Source of the DNA: an uncultured Treponema sp.
GTDB lineage: Bacteria > Spirochaetota > Spirochaetia > Treponematales > Treponemataceae
Reading direction: 5' to 3'
NCBI GenBank assembly: GCA_947165895.1
Contig: CAMVCB010000007.1
Coordinates: forward strand, 62,001-126,000
Length of the DNA stretch: 64,000 nucleotides
In this document: one piece after another, positions 33,156-42,745 of the stretch
Position numbering within the stretch: the stretch's first letter is position 1
Layout: every line of letters starts with the position of its first letter
The notes under the pieces: generated by a model
The model's input: the letters and a program-made list of their open reading frames with translations, nothing else
The model's database searches: none
What the model was told of the DNA's origin: nothing
Made by a program: the position numbers and the translations under genes

Positions 33156-35132
33156 TTACTGTTCTATCAGTATTGCAAAATCCCAGTCGGCGATTTCGAT
33201 TTTTCCGCCCTTAAAGTATGATTTTTTACTGATAAGGTCGACGCTGTCGCCGAAGGGGTTTTTGATAATCCAGTCTTCACTCGAATAATTAAAAATATAA
33301 TGAACCTTCTTTCCCTTTGAATTTTCCCCGCTTCTGATGATAATCGGGAACTGGTAATTATAGAGGTCTATTTTTGCTTCTTTCAGGGCGCCCTTGAGGA
33401 ACTTTTCAAGAAGTGAAGACGGAGTTTTCGCTCCATAATAATATGCATAGCCTTTTTTGTAGTTATTTTTTGTGACGGCGGCATATTGTGACCAGTATTT
33501 ATGCTGGTAAGAGGCCAGGACTTCCGCGTTTTTATTTTCCAGAAGCTCTGCATATACTTCTACCGGCTGGTCCATAATTTTAGCATTACCTGCCTGGGTA
33601 ATCATGGAATATTCCATGCCAAAAGCATTTGTCAGATTATAAGGATGAGGAGCATCATAAACGCTTCCTTTTTCATCGGCATAGAAAGAGCGGAATGAAG
33701 AGAAGAGGACGCCTCCTTCCGCAACAAAATCCAGAAGTTTCCGGCTGTTTTCTTCGCTGATGCAGTAAAGGGCTGGCGTGATAATCATTTTGTAATCCGA
33801 TGGATTGAGGGCGTGAATATCTACTACATCACATTCGACGTTCATCCTGTAAAGGGTGTCATAGAACCAGCGGACAACGTCGTTGTAGCTGAGGCCGCCT
33901 GTCGGAATGTCCATAGGGTAAAACTTTAAGGCTGTAAGGGAATCATTGTCTGTAACAAGGGCAACCTGATTTTTCTTTTTAAGATTTATAAGCTCTTTGC
34001 CGTAAAGCTGATATTCTTTTCCAATCTGTTTTGCATAACGGTAAATTACTCCCGGCTGAAGCTCGTGGCCAAGAACACCCTTCCAGTAGGTTTCCATACT
34101 GTTATGGATTGAATGCCAGTTCCAGTACATGTGTCCGTTGGCACCGCTGGCAAGATGGCTGAAAGCCTGTAAGCGCAGCTGTTTTGGGTAGGGAGTCCAT
34201 TCTTTAAAGCCCTGGGCTTCGGTTTCCAGAATCAGGTAATTATCATTTTTAAGGGAGCGGATTTTATCGCCGCCAAAGGCAATTTCTGCTCCTGTCAAAT
34301 CATCCTGACTTGGATGATAAATATCGCAGCCGGCTATCGTTACGGCAGGGCTTGCCTCAAAATGATTTATGCCCGGCTGTTCACCGTAAGAATATCCGAT
34401 CCAGCCAAAATCAAAATTGTGGGTTATAAACTGCTCAGGCCTTTTATATTCATTGATAATATCAGCCTGCCATTTTAAGTAATCTGCGGCGCAGCTTCTT
34501 AAGAATTTTTCGTATTGGCAGTGCAGGTTCCAGTTGATGCTGTTGGAAATATCCGGCATGTCTTCCCAGCTGTGAATTGAATTACTCCAGTAGGCAAGAG
34601 TAAAGGCCTTGTTGAAGGCATCGGTTGTCTTGTATTTATTTTTCAGGAAGTCCAGGAATTTTTTCTGGGCGTACTTTCCGTAATTGTCATAGTGTTTTGT
34701 TTCATTATCAAGCTGAAAACCGATTACGCAGGAATATGGCATTACAGCTTCAAGCAGTTTTCTGATAATTCTTTCTGCATAGCGGAGAAAGTCCGGATTA
34801 AGAATATCCATGCTCTGACGAGGGCCGTATTTTACCTGGCCATTGCGGTTTGTTACCATAATGTCGGGATATTTTTTTACAAGCCAGGCCGGAACTGCAT
34901 AAGTCGGCGTTCCGATAATTACATTCAGGCCAAGCTTCTGGGCGCAGTCAAGTACATTTGTAACAGGCTTAAAATTAAATTTTCCGTCGTGGGGCTCTTC
35001 CGTGCTCCAGGTTGATTCTGCAATGCGGATTGTATTCATGCCTGCTTCCTTCATCAGGCTTAAATCCTTTTCGATGCGGTTGTAGGGCATATATTCGTTA
35101 TAGTAGGCAGCGCCAAAAATTAATTCATCCAT
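33156..35132 (-). CDS. GH42 beta-galactosidase
   Basis: 658 residues. TIM-barrel start FGAAYYNEYMP, RIAESTW, then acid/base Glu144 in QLDNETK and a nucleophile in ILETEAQ (Glu303). A trimerisation (glutamine-amidotransferase-like) domain at about 395-590 and a small C-terminal beta domain follow, the usual GH42 order. No signal peptide, so cytoplasmic. It cleaves beta-galactosides, often galacto-oligosaccharides from plant galactans. The start MDELIF is chosen for its TTGGAG ribosome site. Confidence 0.92.
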   Translation of the reverse strand: MDELIFGAAYYNEYMPYNRIEKDLSLMKEAGMNTIRIAESTWSTEEPHDGKFNFKPVTNVLDCAQKLGLNVIIGTPTYAVPAWLVKKYPDIMVTNRNGQVKYGPRQSMDILNPDFLRYAERIIRKLLEAVMPYSCVIGFQLDNETKHYDNYGKYAQKKFLDFLKNKYKTTDAFNKAFTLAYWSNSIHSWEDMPDISNSINWNLHCQYEKFLRSCAADYLKWQADIINEYKRPEQFITHNFDFGWIGYSYGEQPGINHFEASPAVTIAGCDIYHPSQDDLTGAEIAFGGDKIRSLKNDNYLILETEAQGFKEWTPYPKQLRLQAFSHLASGANGHMYWNWHSIHNSMETYWKGVLGHELQPGVIYRYAKQIGKEYQLYGKELINLKKKNQVALVTDNDSLTALKFYPMDIPTGGLSYNDVVRWFYDTLYRMNVECDVVDIHALNPSDYKMIITPALYCISEENSRKLLDFVAEGGVLFSSFRSFYADEKGSVYDAPHPYNLTNAFGMEYSMITQAGNAKIMDQPVEVYAELLENKNAEVLASYQHKYWSQYAAVTKNNYKKGYAYYYGAKTPSSLLEKFLKGALKEAKIDLYNYQFPIIIRSGENSKGKKVHYIFNYSSEDWIIKNPFGDSVDLISKKSYFKGGKIEIADWDFAILIEQ

Positions 35133-35230
35133 TTTTTTCTCCAACATCAATTATGGGGCAAATTTTATATAATGCAAGAAATCATTTTTATGATAAGTCA
35201 AAAATCTACACAAAAATCCATATTTTCTAC

Positions 35231-35236
35231 TATAAT
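35231..35236 (+). promoter_or_regulatory. -10 box of the SbcD-like gene
   Basis: TATAAT ends 6 nt before the ATG, with no Shine-Dalgarno and no clear -35. Confidence 0.4.
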
Positions 35237-35242
35237 AAAATA

Positions 35243-36331
35243 ATGAAAATCATACATTGTGCGGATATTCATGCTGATTCGGCGATGAAGTCGAATTTTG
35301 ACGGCGAAAAGAAAAATAAACGTAAGGAAGAAATTGTTGATGCCTTTGCCAGAATGGTGGATTATGCAGATAAAAATGAGGTAAGGGCAATCATAATTGC
35401 CGGTGATTTGTTCGATACCAAATCCTCCATGCAAAAGACTATCAAAAAACGAATTGCCTATGTGATTTCGACAAATCCGCAGATTGATTTTTTATATCTT
35501 CGCGGGAACCACGATGAAGATTCTGATTTTTTTACGGAAGATAAGCTTCCAAATCTTAAGCTTTTTTCTAAAGAGGAATGGAAAACTTATTCCTATGATG
35601 ACGACAAAATTCAGATTACGGGACGGGAGTTTACATCAACAATTCCGGCAAAGGCTTACAGTGAGCTCCATCCGGATTCATCAAAAGTAAATATTGTCGT
35701 TATGCACGGTCAGGTTGCAGGCTATGAGACAAAAAAAGACGGAGCCGTGATTTCGCTTCCAAAATTTGCAAATCAGAATATTGATTATATTGCCCTGGGC
35801 CATATCCATAAATTCAGGATGGAAAAACTTGATCACCGCTGTACCTGGTGCTATCCGGGCTGTCTTGAAGGCCGGGGATTTGATGAATGTGGAGAAAAGG
35901 GCTTTGTCCTTTTGAATATTGAAGACGGAAGGGTAAAGGCTGATTTTATTCCTAATTCCAGACGGGTGATTCATGCTGTAGAAGTGCCGCTTGACGGAAG
36001 CATGAGCTATAAAGAAATTATGCAGTGCATTGAAGAGAGGCTGGGGGAAATTTCCTGTGAGGATATTGTTCAGGTAAAGCTTACCGGCGAAATCAGCGAA
36101 GAGACGGACATTGAAGTTTCTTCTTATGAAAGTGCCCTTGCGGCAAAATTTTTCTATATAAAAGTTGAAAATTACTGCCAGAATAAAATTGACTATGAAA
36201 AATATGAAAATGATGTTTCTTTGAAGGGAGAATTTATCCGCCTTGTAAAAAATCAGGCCGGCCTTTCGGAAAGCGAAAAATCAAAAATCATAATGACAGG
36301 GATTAAGGCACTTGCGGGGAGAGATTTTTAA
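35243..36331 (+). CDS. SbcD/Mre11/YhaO-like DNA repair phosphoesterase
   Basis: 362 residues. Calcineurin-like metal motifs in order: HCADIHAD (D-x-H), IAGDLFDT, LRGNHDEDS, VMHG and LGHIHK. A C-terminal cap of about 110 residues follows. Mre11-type nucleases work with a Rad50/SbcC-type ATPase to process DNA ends. The next gene, 2 bp downstream, encodes such an ATPase. The longer upstream ORF has no similarity and is ignored. Confidence 0.88.
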   Translation: MKIIHCADIHADSAMKSNFDGEKKNKRKEEIVDAFARMVDYADKNEVRAIIIAGDLFDTKSSMQKTIKKRIAYVISTNPQIDFLYLRGNHDEDSDFFTEDKLPNLKLFSKEEWKTYSYDDDKIQITGREFTSTIPAKAYSELHPDSSKVNIVVMHGQVAGYETKKDGAVISLPKFANQNIDYIALGHIHKFRMEKLDHRCTWCYPGCLEGRGFDECGEKGFVLLNIEDGRVKADFIPNSRRVIHAVEVPLDGSMSYKEIMQCIEERLGEISCEDIVQVKLTGEISEETDIEVSSYESALAAKFFYIKVENYCQNKIDYEKYENDVSLKGEFIRLVKNQAGLSESEKSKIIMTGIKALAGRDF

Positions 36332-36333
36332 TT

Positions 36334-38988
36334 ATGGAATTATTAAATGCACATATCATAAATTTTGGAAAGCTCTCAAACCTGGATGTGGATTTCAAAA
36401 AAGGATTGAACAGCTTTATTCATGAAAACGGCTGGGGAAAAACCACTCTTTCTGTTTTTATTAAGGCAATGTTTTACGGCTTTGAGCAGACAACATCTAA
36501 AGATGCCGACAAAAATGAAAAGCTGAAATATCTTCCATGGCAGGGGGGCATTTACGGCGGAAATTTATCCTTCAGTCATAATGGGAAAAAATACCGCATA
36601 ACAAGAACCTTCAGCATGAAAGCGAAGGAAGAAAGCTTTGAAATTCTTGATTTATCAACGAATAAGCCAAGTTCTGATTTTACTTCTGACCTGGGAAATG
36701 AGCTTTTTGGCATTAACCGCGAAACTTATGGTCGCAGTGTTCTTGTAGTTCTGGAAGAAAGTCCTGAAGGCTCAACCGATATAAGTGCAAAGCTCAATAA
36801 TCTTGTGGAAGCAGGTGATGTTTCAACCTATGATACTGCAATGGATGCCCTGAATGATAAGGCAAGCTCAATAAAAGGGCGGGGACAAAAGGGAATTATC
36901 GTAAATCTTCAGAATGAAATTGATTCATGCCGCAACGCTTTGAGTGAAATTGAAGGAAAGCTTTTCCAGAACGAACAGTACGAAAATAAAATTTCTTCGA
37001 TAAGAACTGTGCTTGACGGGCTGAAAAAAAAGCAGGAAGCGGTAACAAAGCAGCTTTCTCTCAGTGCAAAATACGAGGGAAAGCTTCGTTACGACCAGCT
37101 TAAAAAGGATGTGGCTGAGGCCGAAGAAAATCTTAAAAATCTTTCTGACTTTTTCAACGGCCAGATTCCGGAAGAAGAAAGTCTTTCAAAAATTGATGAA
37201 ATTTCACGGGAATACACAACTCTTAATTCGAATGTGAAGAATATGGCACTTTCTGAATCAGACAGGAATCTCTATGATCAGCTGCAGAAATCTTTTGGAG
37301 GGGATATTCCCGAAAAATCCCAGATTGAAAACTGCCTTAAAACTGACAGTCTTTTTAAGAAGTTCAGGCAGGAAGAATCAGAGAAAAAGCTTACCGACCA
37401 GGAAGCAAAGGAATATGCACTTTTGAAGCAGCGTTTTTCTGGAGCTGATATATCCGAAGAGGTCATAGCTTCAAAGCTTTCTGAAATCAGCCAGATTCAG
37501 AATCTTAAAAATCAGAAAATCACCCTGGAGGCAGAAAAATCGGCCCTCCAGTCAAAAATCGAAGTAGAAGCTCTTTCAAAAAAGACTAATCCTGTCAGAA
37601 TCGTTTTTGCACTGCTGGGATTTTTAACGGCTGGCCTTGGGATAGCGGCTCTTGTCCTTAAATTTGCAATCCCCCTGATTTGCGCCGCCTTTGGCCTTAT
37701 GCTACTTTTTACACTTCTTGCCGTATTTGCAGGGGGCGGTAAGGCAGATGTATCTGAACTGGAAGAAAAGCTTTCCGGCATTGATGAAAATATCAGAAAT
37801 GTTGAAGCTTCAATAAAAAATAAAGAGGCCGGTACTTCTGCTTTTATCAGTCAGTTTGCAGACCTGGAAGCCTTGGCCGCTGTACCTGCTTCAGGAAACG
37901 AAATAAATCTTATAAATAAAATCAGCATTGATTTTAGCCGCTATTCAATTTTGATGAATAAGTCCGGCCAGTATTTTAACTGGCTTCAGGCTCAGCCTAA
38001 GGTTACCTGTGATTTTGAAAATGAACTTAAAGCCTTTGTGAGCCGCTTTTGTAAAACCGAAGATATTTCTGCCGTACCGGGCCTGATTCAGAATCTGAAC
38101 GAAAGGCTTTCAAAGCTGCAGGAACTTTCGGGCCGGGTTAATTCTGATTCAAAAAATAATCAGCTTTATGCAGAAACAAAAGAAAAGCTGGTGCAGATTT
38201 TGTCCCAGTATAAAACTGATAAGAGTCTTGATTTTACAGATCAGGTTCAGCAGCTTCATAATAAGATTAATGACATCAAAAATACGACAGGGCTCCTTGA
38301 AAATCTTCGTGCAAGAGTAGCAGACTTCGAAAATGATCCGCAAAATGATGTAAAGAGCTTTGACGGCCTTAAAAAACCGGAGCAGTCAGCAGATGAACTT
38401 CGCCAGCAGCTTTCCGGACTTTCCGAAGAAATCAATCAGAAAAATTCTGAAATTGCGGGATATAACCGCATTATTGAAGCAAATCTTGCCGTAACGGACA
38501 AAAAGGCTGATATCGAAAATGATATTGAACGCCTTACTCTAGAAAAACAGGAAAAGACTGAAGAGCATAAAATTCTGACAGAAACAATGAAGTTTCTTGA
38601 AGCGGCAAAAGAAAAGCTTGATGCAAATTACATTGATCCGATGAAAGAAGGCTTTACAAAATACATGAAGATGATTTCTGCCCTTGATTCAGACTCTGAC
38701 CAGAATTTTATGATAGATACAGATTTGAAGGTTACTGTCGATAAGGATGGAATCAGGCATGAAAGCAAATATCTCAGCGCCGGCTACAAGGATATGATTA
38801 ATTTCTGTTCCCGAATGGCTCTGATTGATGCCCTTTTTAAGGATGTAAAACCGCCTGTAATCCTTGATGATCCTTTTGTAAATCTTGATGATGATAAGGT
38901 TGAGCATGCTTTAAAGCTTGTTGCCAAGATGGCTGAAGAAAAGCAGATAATTTATTTTGCATGTCACAAGAGCCGTCAGGTAAAATAA
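36334..38988 (+). CDS. YhaN/SbcC-like coiled-coil ATPase with internal membrane hairpin
   Basis: 884 residues. N-terminal ATPase lobe with Walker A ENGWGKTT near 29-36, long coiled coils (about 180-410 and 470-760), and a C-terminal lobe with signature YLSAGYKDM and Walker B PVILDDPFVNLDDDK. Between the coils, at about residues 420-465, lie two adjacent hydrophobic segments (IVFALLGFLTAGLGIAALVL and PLICAAFGLMLLFTLLAVFA). This is the architecture of Bacillus YhaN rather than cytosolic SbcC, which has a zinc hook there. It likely tethers the nuclease pair to the membrane. Confidence 0.82.
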   Translation: MELLNAHIINFGKLSNLDVDFKKGLNSFIHENGWGKTTLSVFIKAMFYGFEQTTSKDADKNEKLKYLPWQGGIYGGNLSFSHNGKKYRITRTFSMKAKEESFEILDLSTNKPSSDFTSDLGNELFGINRETYGRSVLVVLEESPEGSTDISAKLNNLVEAGDVSTYDTAMDALNDKASSIKGRGQKGIIVNLQNEIDSCRNALSEIEGKLFQNEQYENKISSIRTVLDGLKKKQEAVTKQLSLSAKYEGKLRYDQLKKDVAEAEENLKNLSDFFNGQIPEEESLSKIDEISREYTTLNSNVKNMALSESDRNLYDQLQKSFGGDIPEKSQIENCLKTDSLFKKFRQEESEKKLTDQEAKEYALLKQRFSGADISEEVIASKLSEISQIQNLKNQKITLEAEKSALQSKIEVEALSKKTNPVRIVFALLGFLTAGLGIAALVLKFAIPLICAAFGLMLLFTLLAVFAGGGKADVSELEEKLSGIDENIRNVEASIKNKEAGTSAFISQFADLEALAAVPASGNEINLINKISIDFSRYSILMNKSGQYFNWLQAQPKVTCDFENELKAFVSRFCKTEDISAVPGLIQNLNERLSKLQELSGRVNSDSKNNQLYAETKEKLVQILSQYKTDKSLDFTDQVQQLHNKINDIKNTTGLLENLRARVADFENDPQNDVKSFDGLKKPEQSADELRQQLSGLSEEINQKNSEIAGYNRIIEANLAVTDKKADIENDIERLTLEKQEKTEEHKILTETMKFLEAAKEKLDANYIDPMKEGFTKYMKMISALDSDSDQNFMIDTDLKVTVDKDGIRHESKYLSAGYKDMINFCSRMALIDALFKDVKPPVILDDPFVNLDDDKVEHALKLVAKMAEEKQIIYFACHKSRQVK

Positions 38989-38997
38989 GGGGGACAA

Positions 38998-39420
38998 ATG
39001 TCGCGTAAAACAGAAGAAATAAAAAAATCAATTTTGCGGCTTGAAGATATTCAACAGAGTCTTGCCGCCTGTGACGGCAAGACTCCCGAAAATCTGAATC
39101 TTATAGCTGACAGGATGAAGTCTGAGCTTGAAAACCTGAAGCTTTGGATTGGGATGCTTTATAAATATAACGGAACTTCAAAGAGCCGGGCAAAGATTGC
39201 GGCAAGCCGGGAAAACGGCAAAAAAGGAGGCCGCCCGCCAAAATTCGTAACGGAACTTAAAAAACAGAAGGCAGAACTGGAGCTTCTTCTGGAAAACCTT
39301 CATTCCCAGGAAATTATTTCTTCCATAGAAGATAGTCAGAAAATTGATGAAGAAAGAAGGGCTGCGGAAGGAAAGCTTTCTGAGGTTGAGGAAAAGCTTT
39401 CCGGGCTTTCCAAAATTTAA
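38998..39420 (+). CDS. Small coiled-coil protein of the SbcD/YhaN-like operon
   Basis: 140 residues, mostly charged helix: an N-terminal helix pair (KKSILRLEDIQQSLAACDG), a basic glycine-rich patch (SRENGKKGGRPPKF) that could touch nucleic acid, and a C-terminal coiled coil. I recognise no family. GGGGGAC precedes the ATG, and the gene follows the ATPase by 9 bp, so it is probably a third component of the same operon. Confidence 0.65.
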   Translation: MSRKTEEIKKSILRLEDIQQSLAACDGKTPENLNLIADRMKSELENLKLWIGMLYKYNGTSKSRAKIAASRENGKKGGRPPKFVTELKKQKAELELLLENLHSQEIISSIEDSQKIDEERRAAEGKLSEVEEKLSGLSKI

Positions 39421-40532
39421 AATCCATTGATAAGCTTATTTCTCAATTTTTCAATCTGGTCATGTGATAAAATATCCCTTTCCGTAAAATAATCCTCAAC
39501 TTCCTTCTGCAGGTTCTGGAAGTGGGATGGCGACATGCCCAGAAGATTTTTATAAGAATATTCCAGAAGTCTTGCAGACCTGAATTCTCCAAAACCGGCC
39601 TTTGAAGTCATTTCATAATCTTCCTTGATTTCTTCCCAGCTTGCACCACAAAGGGCCGCCAGAATGCTGCTCATACTTCCCGTGCGGTCTGAGCCCAGCC
39701 TGCAGTGAATATAAAAAGGCGCAGGATGAGAAATTATAAAGTCTGCAATCTGCCTTACAGTGTTTGAATATTCCCGGCTGTCAGAAGCAAAATAAACGGT
39801 TTCGTAGGTTGTGTCCAGAAAAAGCTGATTTCCTTTTTTCTGAATGTCGCGGATATAGCGGCTGATTTTTTCGTTTAATCCTTTCTGAGGTTTTTCATTT
39901 CCGCAGAGGGTTATTATGGATTTAATTTTATTCTTTTTAATTGCTTTATTTACCAGCTTGAGTCGTAATTCTTCGGTATCAAAGGCCGGGCGGGATTTTA
40001 TATATGGATGATATCCCCGCCACAAATAATTGGTGTGAGGAACTTTTCTTACGTTGGAAATCCTTGCCTGAGCTTCTGGATTTTTTAAATCATAATCCTT
40101 TATGCTGAGGATTTTTAAAAGATTATCCCCGTAGCCTTTAATTTCTGAAAGGTAATTTTTATCTTTAAGGATTACAAAATTATAATCAAAAAATTCTTCG
40201 CAGCTCTGATTTGAGCCTGTGACTGGAGTTTTTGCCCCTATGTTAAAGGCTGTTCCTGAATCAGTAAAAAGAAGAAAGTTGAATTCAGGAAAGCCTATAT
40301 TTCCCGGAATATCAACATCATCCAAACTCTTTGTAAGAGTCCATAAGTTTTTTTCTTCCTGCCTCTGCATGGCAAAATCATCTTTTTTTCGCCAGGCGGT
40401 AAAACTTGCGGTAACAAAAACTTCCTTTATTGAATCCGGATGTACCCCGGGCGGAAGTTCAAAATCATTAAGATTAAGAGAGAAAGTTATGTTTTTTTTA
40501 TCATCAGAAAGAGTGTAGGGGTGTATGGTCAT
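39417..40532 (-). CDS. Tyrosine/dual-specificity phosphatase with N-terminal CBM48-like domain
   Basis: 371 residues. The phosphatase signature HCRLGSDRTG gives catalytic Cys277 and Arg283 (CX5R) in a domain spanning about 160-350. Residues 35-100 look like a glycogen-binding early-set domain: VFVTASFTAWRKKDD, MQRQEEKNLWTLT and EFNFLLFTDSGTA match the usual FNxW, W-T and YxYKFxxDG positions. A carbohydrate-binding plus DSP layout recalls the eukaryotic glucan phosphatases laforin and SEX4, but the relation is unproven and the substrate could be protein or phosphoinositide. No signal peptide. Confidence 0.72.
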   Translation of the reverse strand: MTIHPYTLSDDKKNITFSLNLNDFELPPGVHPDSIKEVFVTASFTAWRKKDDFAMQRQEEKNLWTLTKSLDDVDIPGNIGFPEFNFLLFTDSGTAFNIGAKTPVTGSNQSCEEFFDYNFVILKDKNYLSEIKGYGDNLLKILSIKDYDLKNPEAQARISNVRKVPHTNYLWRGYHPYIKSRPAFDTEELRLKLVNKAIKKNKIKSIITLCGNEKPQKGLNEKISRYIRDIQKKGNQLFLDTTYETVYFASDSREYSNTVRQIADFIISHPAPFYIHCRLGSDRTGSMSSILAALCGASWEEIKEDYEMTSKAGFGEFRSARLLEYSYKNLLGMSPSHFQNLQKEVEDYFTERDILSHDQIEKLRNKLINGF

Positions 40533-40543
40533 TTTATCCTTTA

Positions 40544-42385
40544 TTATACCTTGAACTTATGAATCTCGTCGGTTACCTTTTCGATGCTGTCCATATTCTG
40601 ACGGCTTTGTTCGTTAATATTCTGCATGGAATTATTAATGTCATTAACTCCTGTAGACATTTCATTCATGCTGCCAGAAATTTCCAGTGAAACAGAAGCA
40701 AGTTTACCCATTTCTGCCTGAACTTTTTCTCCACCTTCAGACATTAATCTTGCCCCATCCTTTACCTCACTGGTAATCGTATTAATCTGCTGCATCGCAT
40801 CAAGAATCTGCTGACCGCCGGCGCTTTGTTCGTCCATTGCGCTTTTGATTACAGCTTCCTGATTTTTTACATCCTGAGTATTTTCAAAAATAGTCTGGAA
40901 CTGATTCTGAATTTCCTGAGAATCTTCAGAAACTCTTGTAATCAGCTCTTTTAGTCCACCAAGGACATCAGAGATTTTTTTACTTTCTTCATTTGAATCT
41001 TCGGCAAGCTTACGGATTTCGTCAGAAACAACGGCAAAGCCTCTTCCTGCGTCTCCTGCATGTGCTGCTTCAATTGCTGCATTCATGGCAAGAAGGTTTG
41101 TCTGCTCCGCAATATTCTGGATGATTTCAGTTGCCTCCATAAGACCCTCTGATTCTTCAGAAATCTTTTTGATTGTATCGGCTGTCTTCTGCACAATTTC
41201 GCGGCCGTTATCAGCAGAATTTGTGAGCTTTTCTACCGCAACAGCGTTTTTTGTAAGGATTTCTGTAACAGACCGGATGTTTGCAACCATTTCTTCTACT
41301 GCGCTGGTAGATTGACTTACACTCTGTGACTGTTTTTCAATGCTGCGGCTCAGATTGCCGATATTATTGCCTATTTCAGAAACAAATTCATTGTTCTGTT
41401 CGACAATTTCTGTCTGATTTGCAATCTGACCCTTTATGCTGTTGATGTTACTTGTAATCTGATTCAGGGCGCTGGCAGTTTCTGTCATGTTGTTAGAAAG
41501 AATGCCTGCGGAATTTTTCATCAAGCCTGATTCACTTTGAACTGTCTTCATGGTGTTGTCAATTTTTTCCATGGTCTGATTAAAGAAAGTTGCAATATCG
41601 GTTACTTCGTCATTTCCAAGAACAGGAAGGCGCTGAGTCAAATCACCTTCACCCTCAGAAATATCCTTTAGGATTTTAGAAACATTTAAAAGTGATTTGA
41701 TAATTGATGAGCTGATAAATTTCATTATTACGATGCTCAGAATAATTCCCAGAAAGAGAGCGGCCGCAAGAGTGATGTAAATTGAATTATCTGCAGCATC
41801 TACAATTTCAAGAGGAATAACATAAATATAATCCATAGGGACGTAAGTGTTTTCTGACGGGAAGGTACGGATTTCATATTTTGTTCCACCGATAGATGTT
41901 CTGTACCACAGTTTTTTACCAAGAGAATAATTCTCTAGTCCTGGAATTCCAATTGAATAAATGCCTTTGAATTCAGTGTAGGAGTCCATTGTATTTATAA
42001 CAATTGTACCTATTTTATCTGCGACAATTACGAATTCATGAACAGTCGAATCATCTGTTTCAAGAACACCGCTTAAAAAAGATTTAAAATCGCTAAATCC
42101 TTCAAACTCTGTAATTGAGCCTGGAAGAGCGGCAATCTGATTCATAATCAGAGGATGTCCCGATTTTTCAACACCGTGAAAATACTGATTGATTGCGGCA
42201 TCAGTAAGGGTAAGGTTTTTCTTTGTCATTGAAGAATACTGTGCTTCGTCAATTCCAGATATTCTATAATACAGGCATACTCCCATAACAAGCAGAAGTG
42301 CTGTGATGGTGAATACTGTTCCGCGAATAATTTTTGATGAAATTGATTTGCGTTTTTTTATTTTTGGAGTCTTAGTATTGTTCAT
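40544..42385 (-). CDS. Methyl-accepting chemotaxis protein
   Basis: 613 residues. Membrane segment near 18-40 ([18 protein letters not shown]), a periplasmic sensor of about 165 residues, second segment near 205-225, HAMP ([15 protein letters not shown]), then the signalling coil with tip [19 protein letters not shown]. The start MNNTKT is chosen because an ideal promoter places the transcription start there; the longer ORF crosses that promoter. It is divergent from the cobalamin riboswitch operon. Confidence 0.92.
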   Translation of the reverse strand: MNNTKTPKIKKRKSISSKIIRGTVFTITALLLVMGVCLYYRISGIDEAQYSSMTKKNLTLTDAAINQYFHGVEKSGHPLIMNQIAALPGSITEFEGFSDFKSFLSGVLETDDSTVHEFVIVADKIGTIVINTMDSYTEFKGIYSIGIPGLENYSLGKKLWYRTSIGGTKYEIRTFPSENTYVPMDYIYVIPLEIVDAADNSIYITLAAALFLGIILSIVIMKFISSSIIKSLLNVSKILKDISEGEGDLTQRLPVLGNDEVTDIATFFNQTMEKIDNTMKTVQSESGLMKNSAGILSNNMTETASALNQITSNINSIKGQIANQTEIVEQNNEFVSEIGNNIGNLSRSIEKQSQSVSQSTSAVEEMVANIRSVTEILTKNAVAVEKLTNSADNGREIVQKTADTIKKISEESEGLMEATEIIQNIAEQTNLLAMNAAIEAAHAGDAGRGFAVVSDEIRKLAEDSNEESKKISDVLGGLKELITRVSEDSQEIQNQFQTIFENTQDVKNQEAVIKSAMDEQSAGGQQILDAMQQINTITSEVKDGARLMSEGGEKVQAEMGKLASVSLEISGSMNEMSTGVNDINNSMQNINEQSRQNMDSIEKVTDEIHKFKV

Positions 42386-42392
42386 GGCAGTA

Positions 42393-42421
42393 ATTATAGA
42401 TAGTAATTTTCCTTTGCACAA
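42393..42421 (-). promoter_or_regulatory. Promoter and leaderless start of the MCP gene
   Basis: On the minus strand, TTGTGC (42416-42421), 17 bp, TATAAT (42393-42398), 7 nt, ATG. No Shine-Dalgarno. Its -35 overlaps the -35 of the divergent promoter. Confidence 0.6.
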
Positions 42422-42442
42422 GTTTTTAAAAAATGATATCTT
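42414..42442 (+). promoter_or_regulatory. Promoter of the cobalamin riboswitch operon
   Basis: TTGCAC (42414-42419), 17 bp, TATCTT (42437-42442). It starts transcription a few bases before the riboswitch P1 stem. The -35 hexamers of this and the divergent MCP promoter share four bases. Confidence 0.5.
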
Positions 42443-42452
42443 TTTTGTCGTA

Positions 42453-42690
42453 ATAGCAGGCGGTGCCGGAAATTTATGGTAATAGTCAGTTTTTGCCATG
42501 AATATTCAGGTTAAAAGGGAATCAGGTGAAAATCCCGAACGATCTCGTCACTGTAATAAAGGAGCCGATGTCGGACAATTTATTGTTTTAAAGTCACTGT
42601 GCTTAAATCTTCTATAAAAAATGTAGTAAAGATTGCATGGGAAGACTGGACAAAAGCTGTGATTTTTAAGTCAGGAAACCTGCCGGCTGT
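42453..42690 (+). ncRNA. Cobalamin (B12) riboswitch
   Basis: Hallmark blocks are in order: GCAGG...GGTGCC at the 5' end, TTAAAAGGGAATCAGGTGAA, AATCCCGAACGATCTCGTCA, CTGTAA, then CAGGAAACCTGCC at the 3' end. GCAGG (42456-42460) pairs with CCTGC (42679-42683) to close P1. A longer than usual insert sits between GCCGATGTCGG and the 3' part. Adenosyl- or methylcobalamin binding normally shuts off downstream expression. The first gene encodes a cobalt chelatase, which fits. Confidence 0.88.
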
Positions 42691-42745
42691 AATAGTACTA
42701 AAAGATGTATGTCTTTTAAAATCACGAGTTATTGGTTGTACTGAT

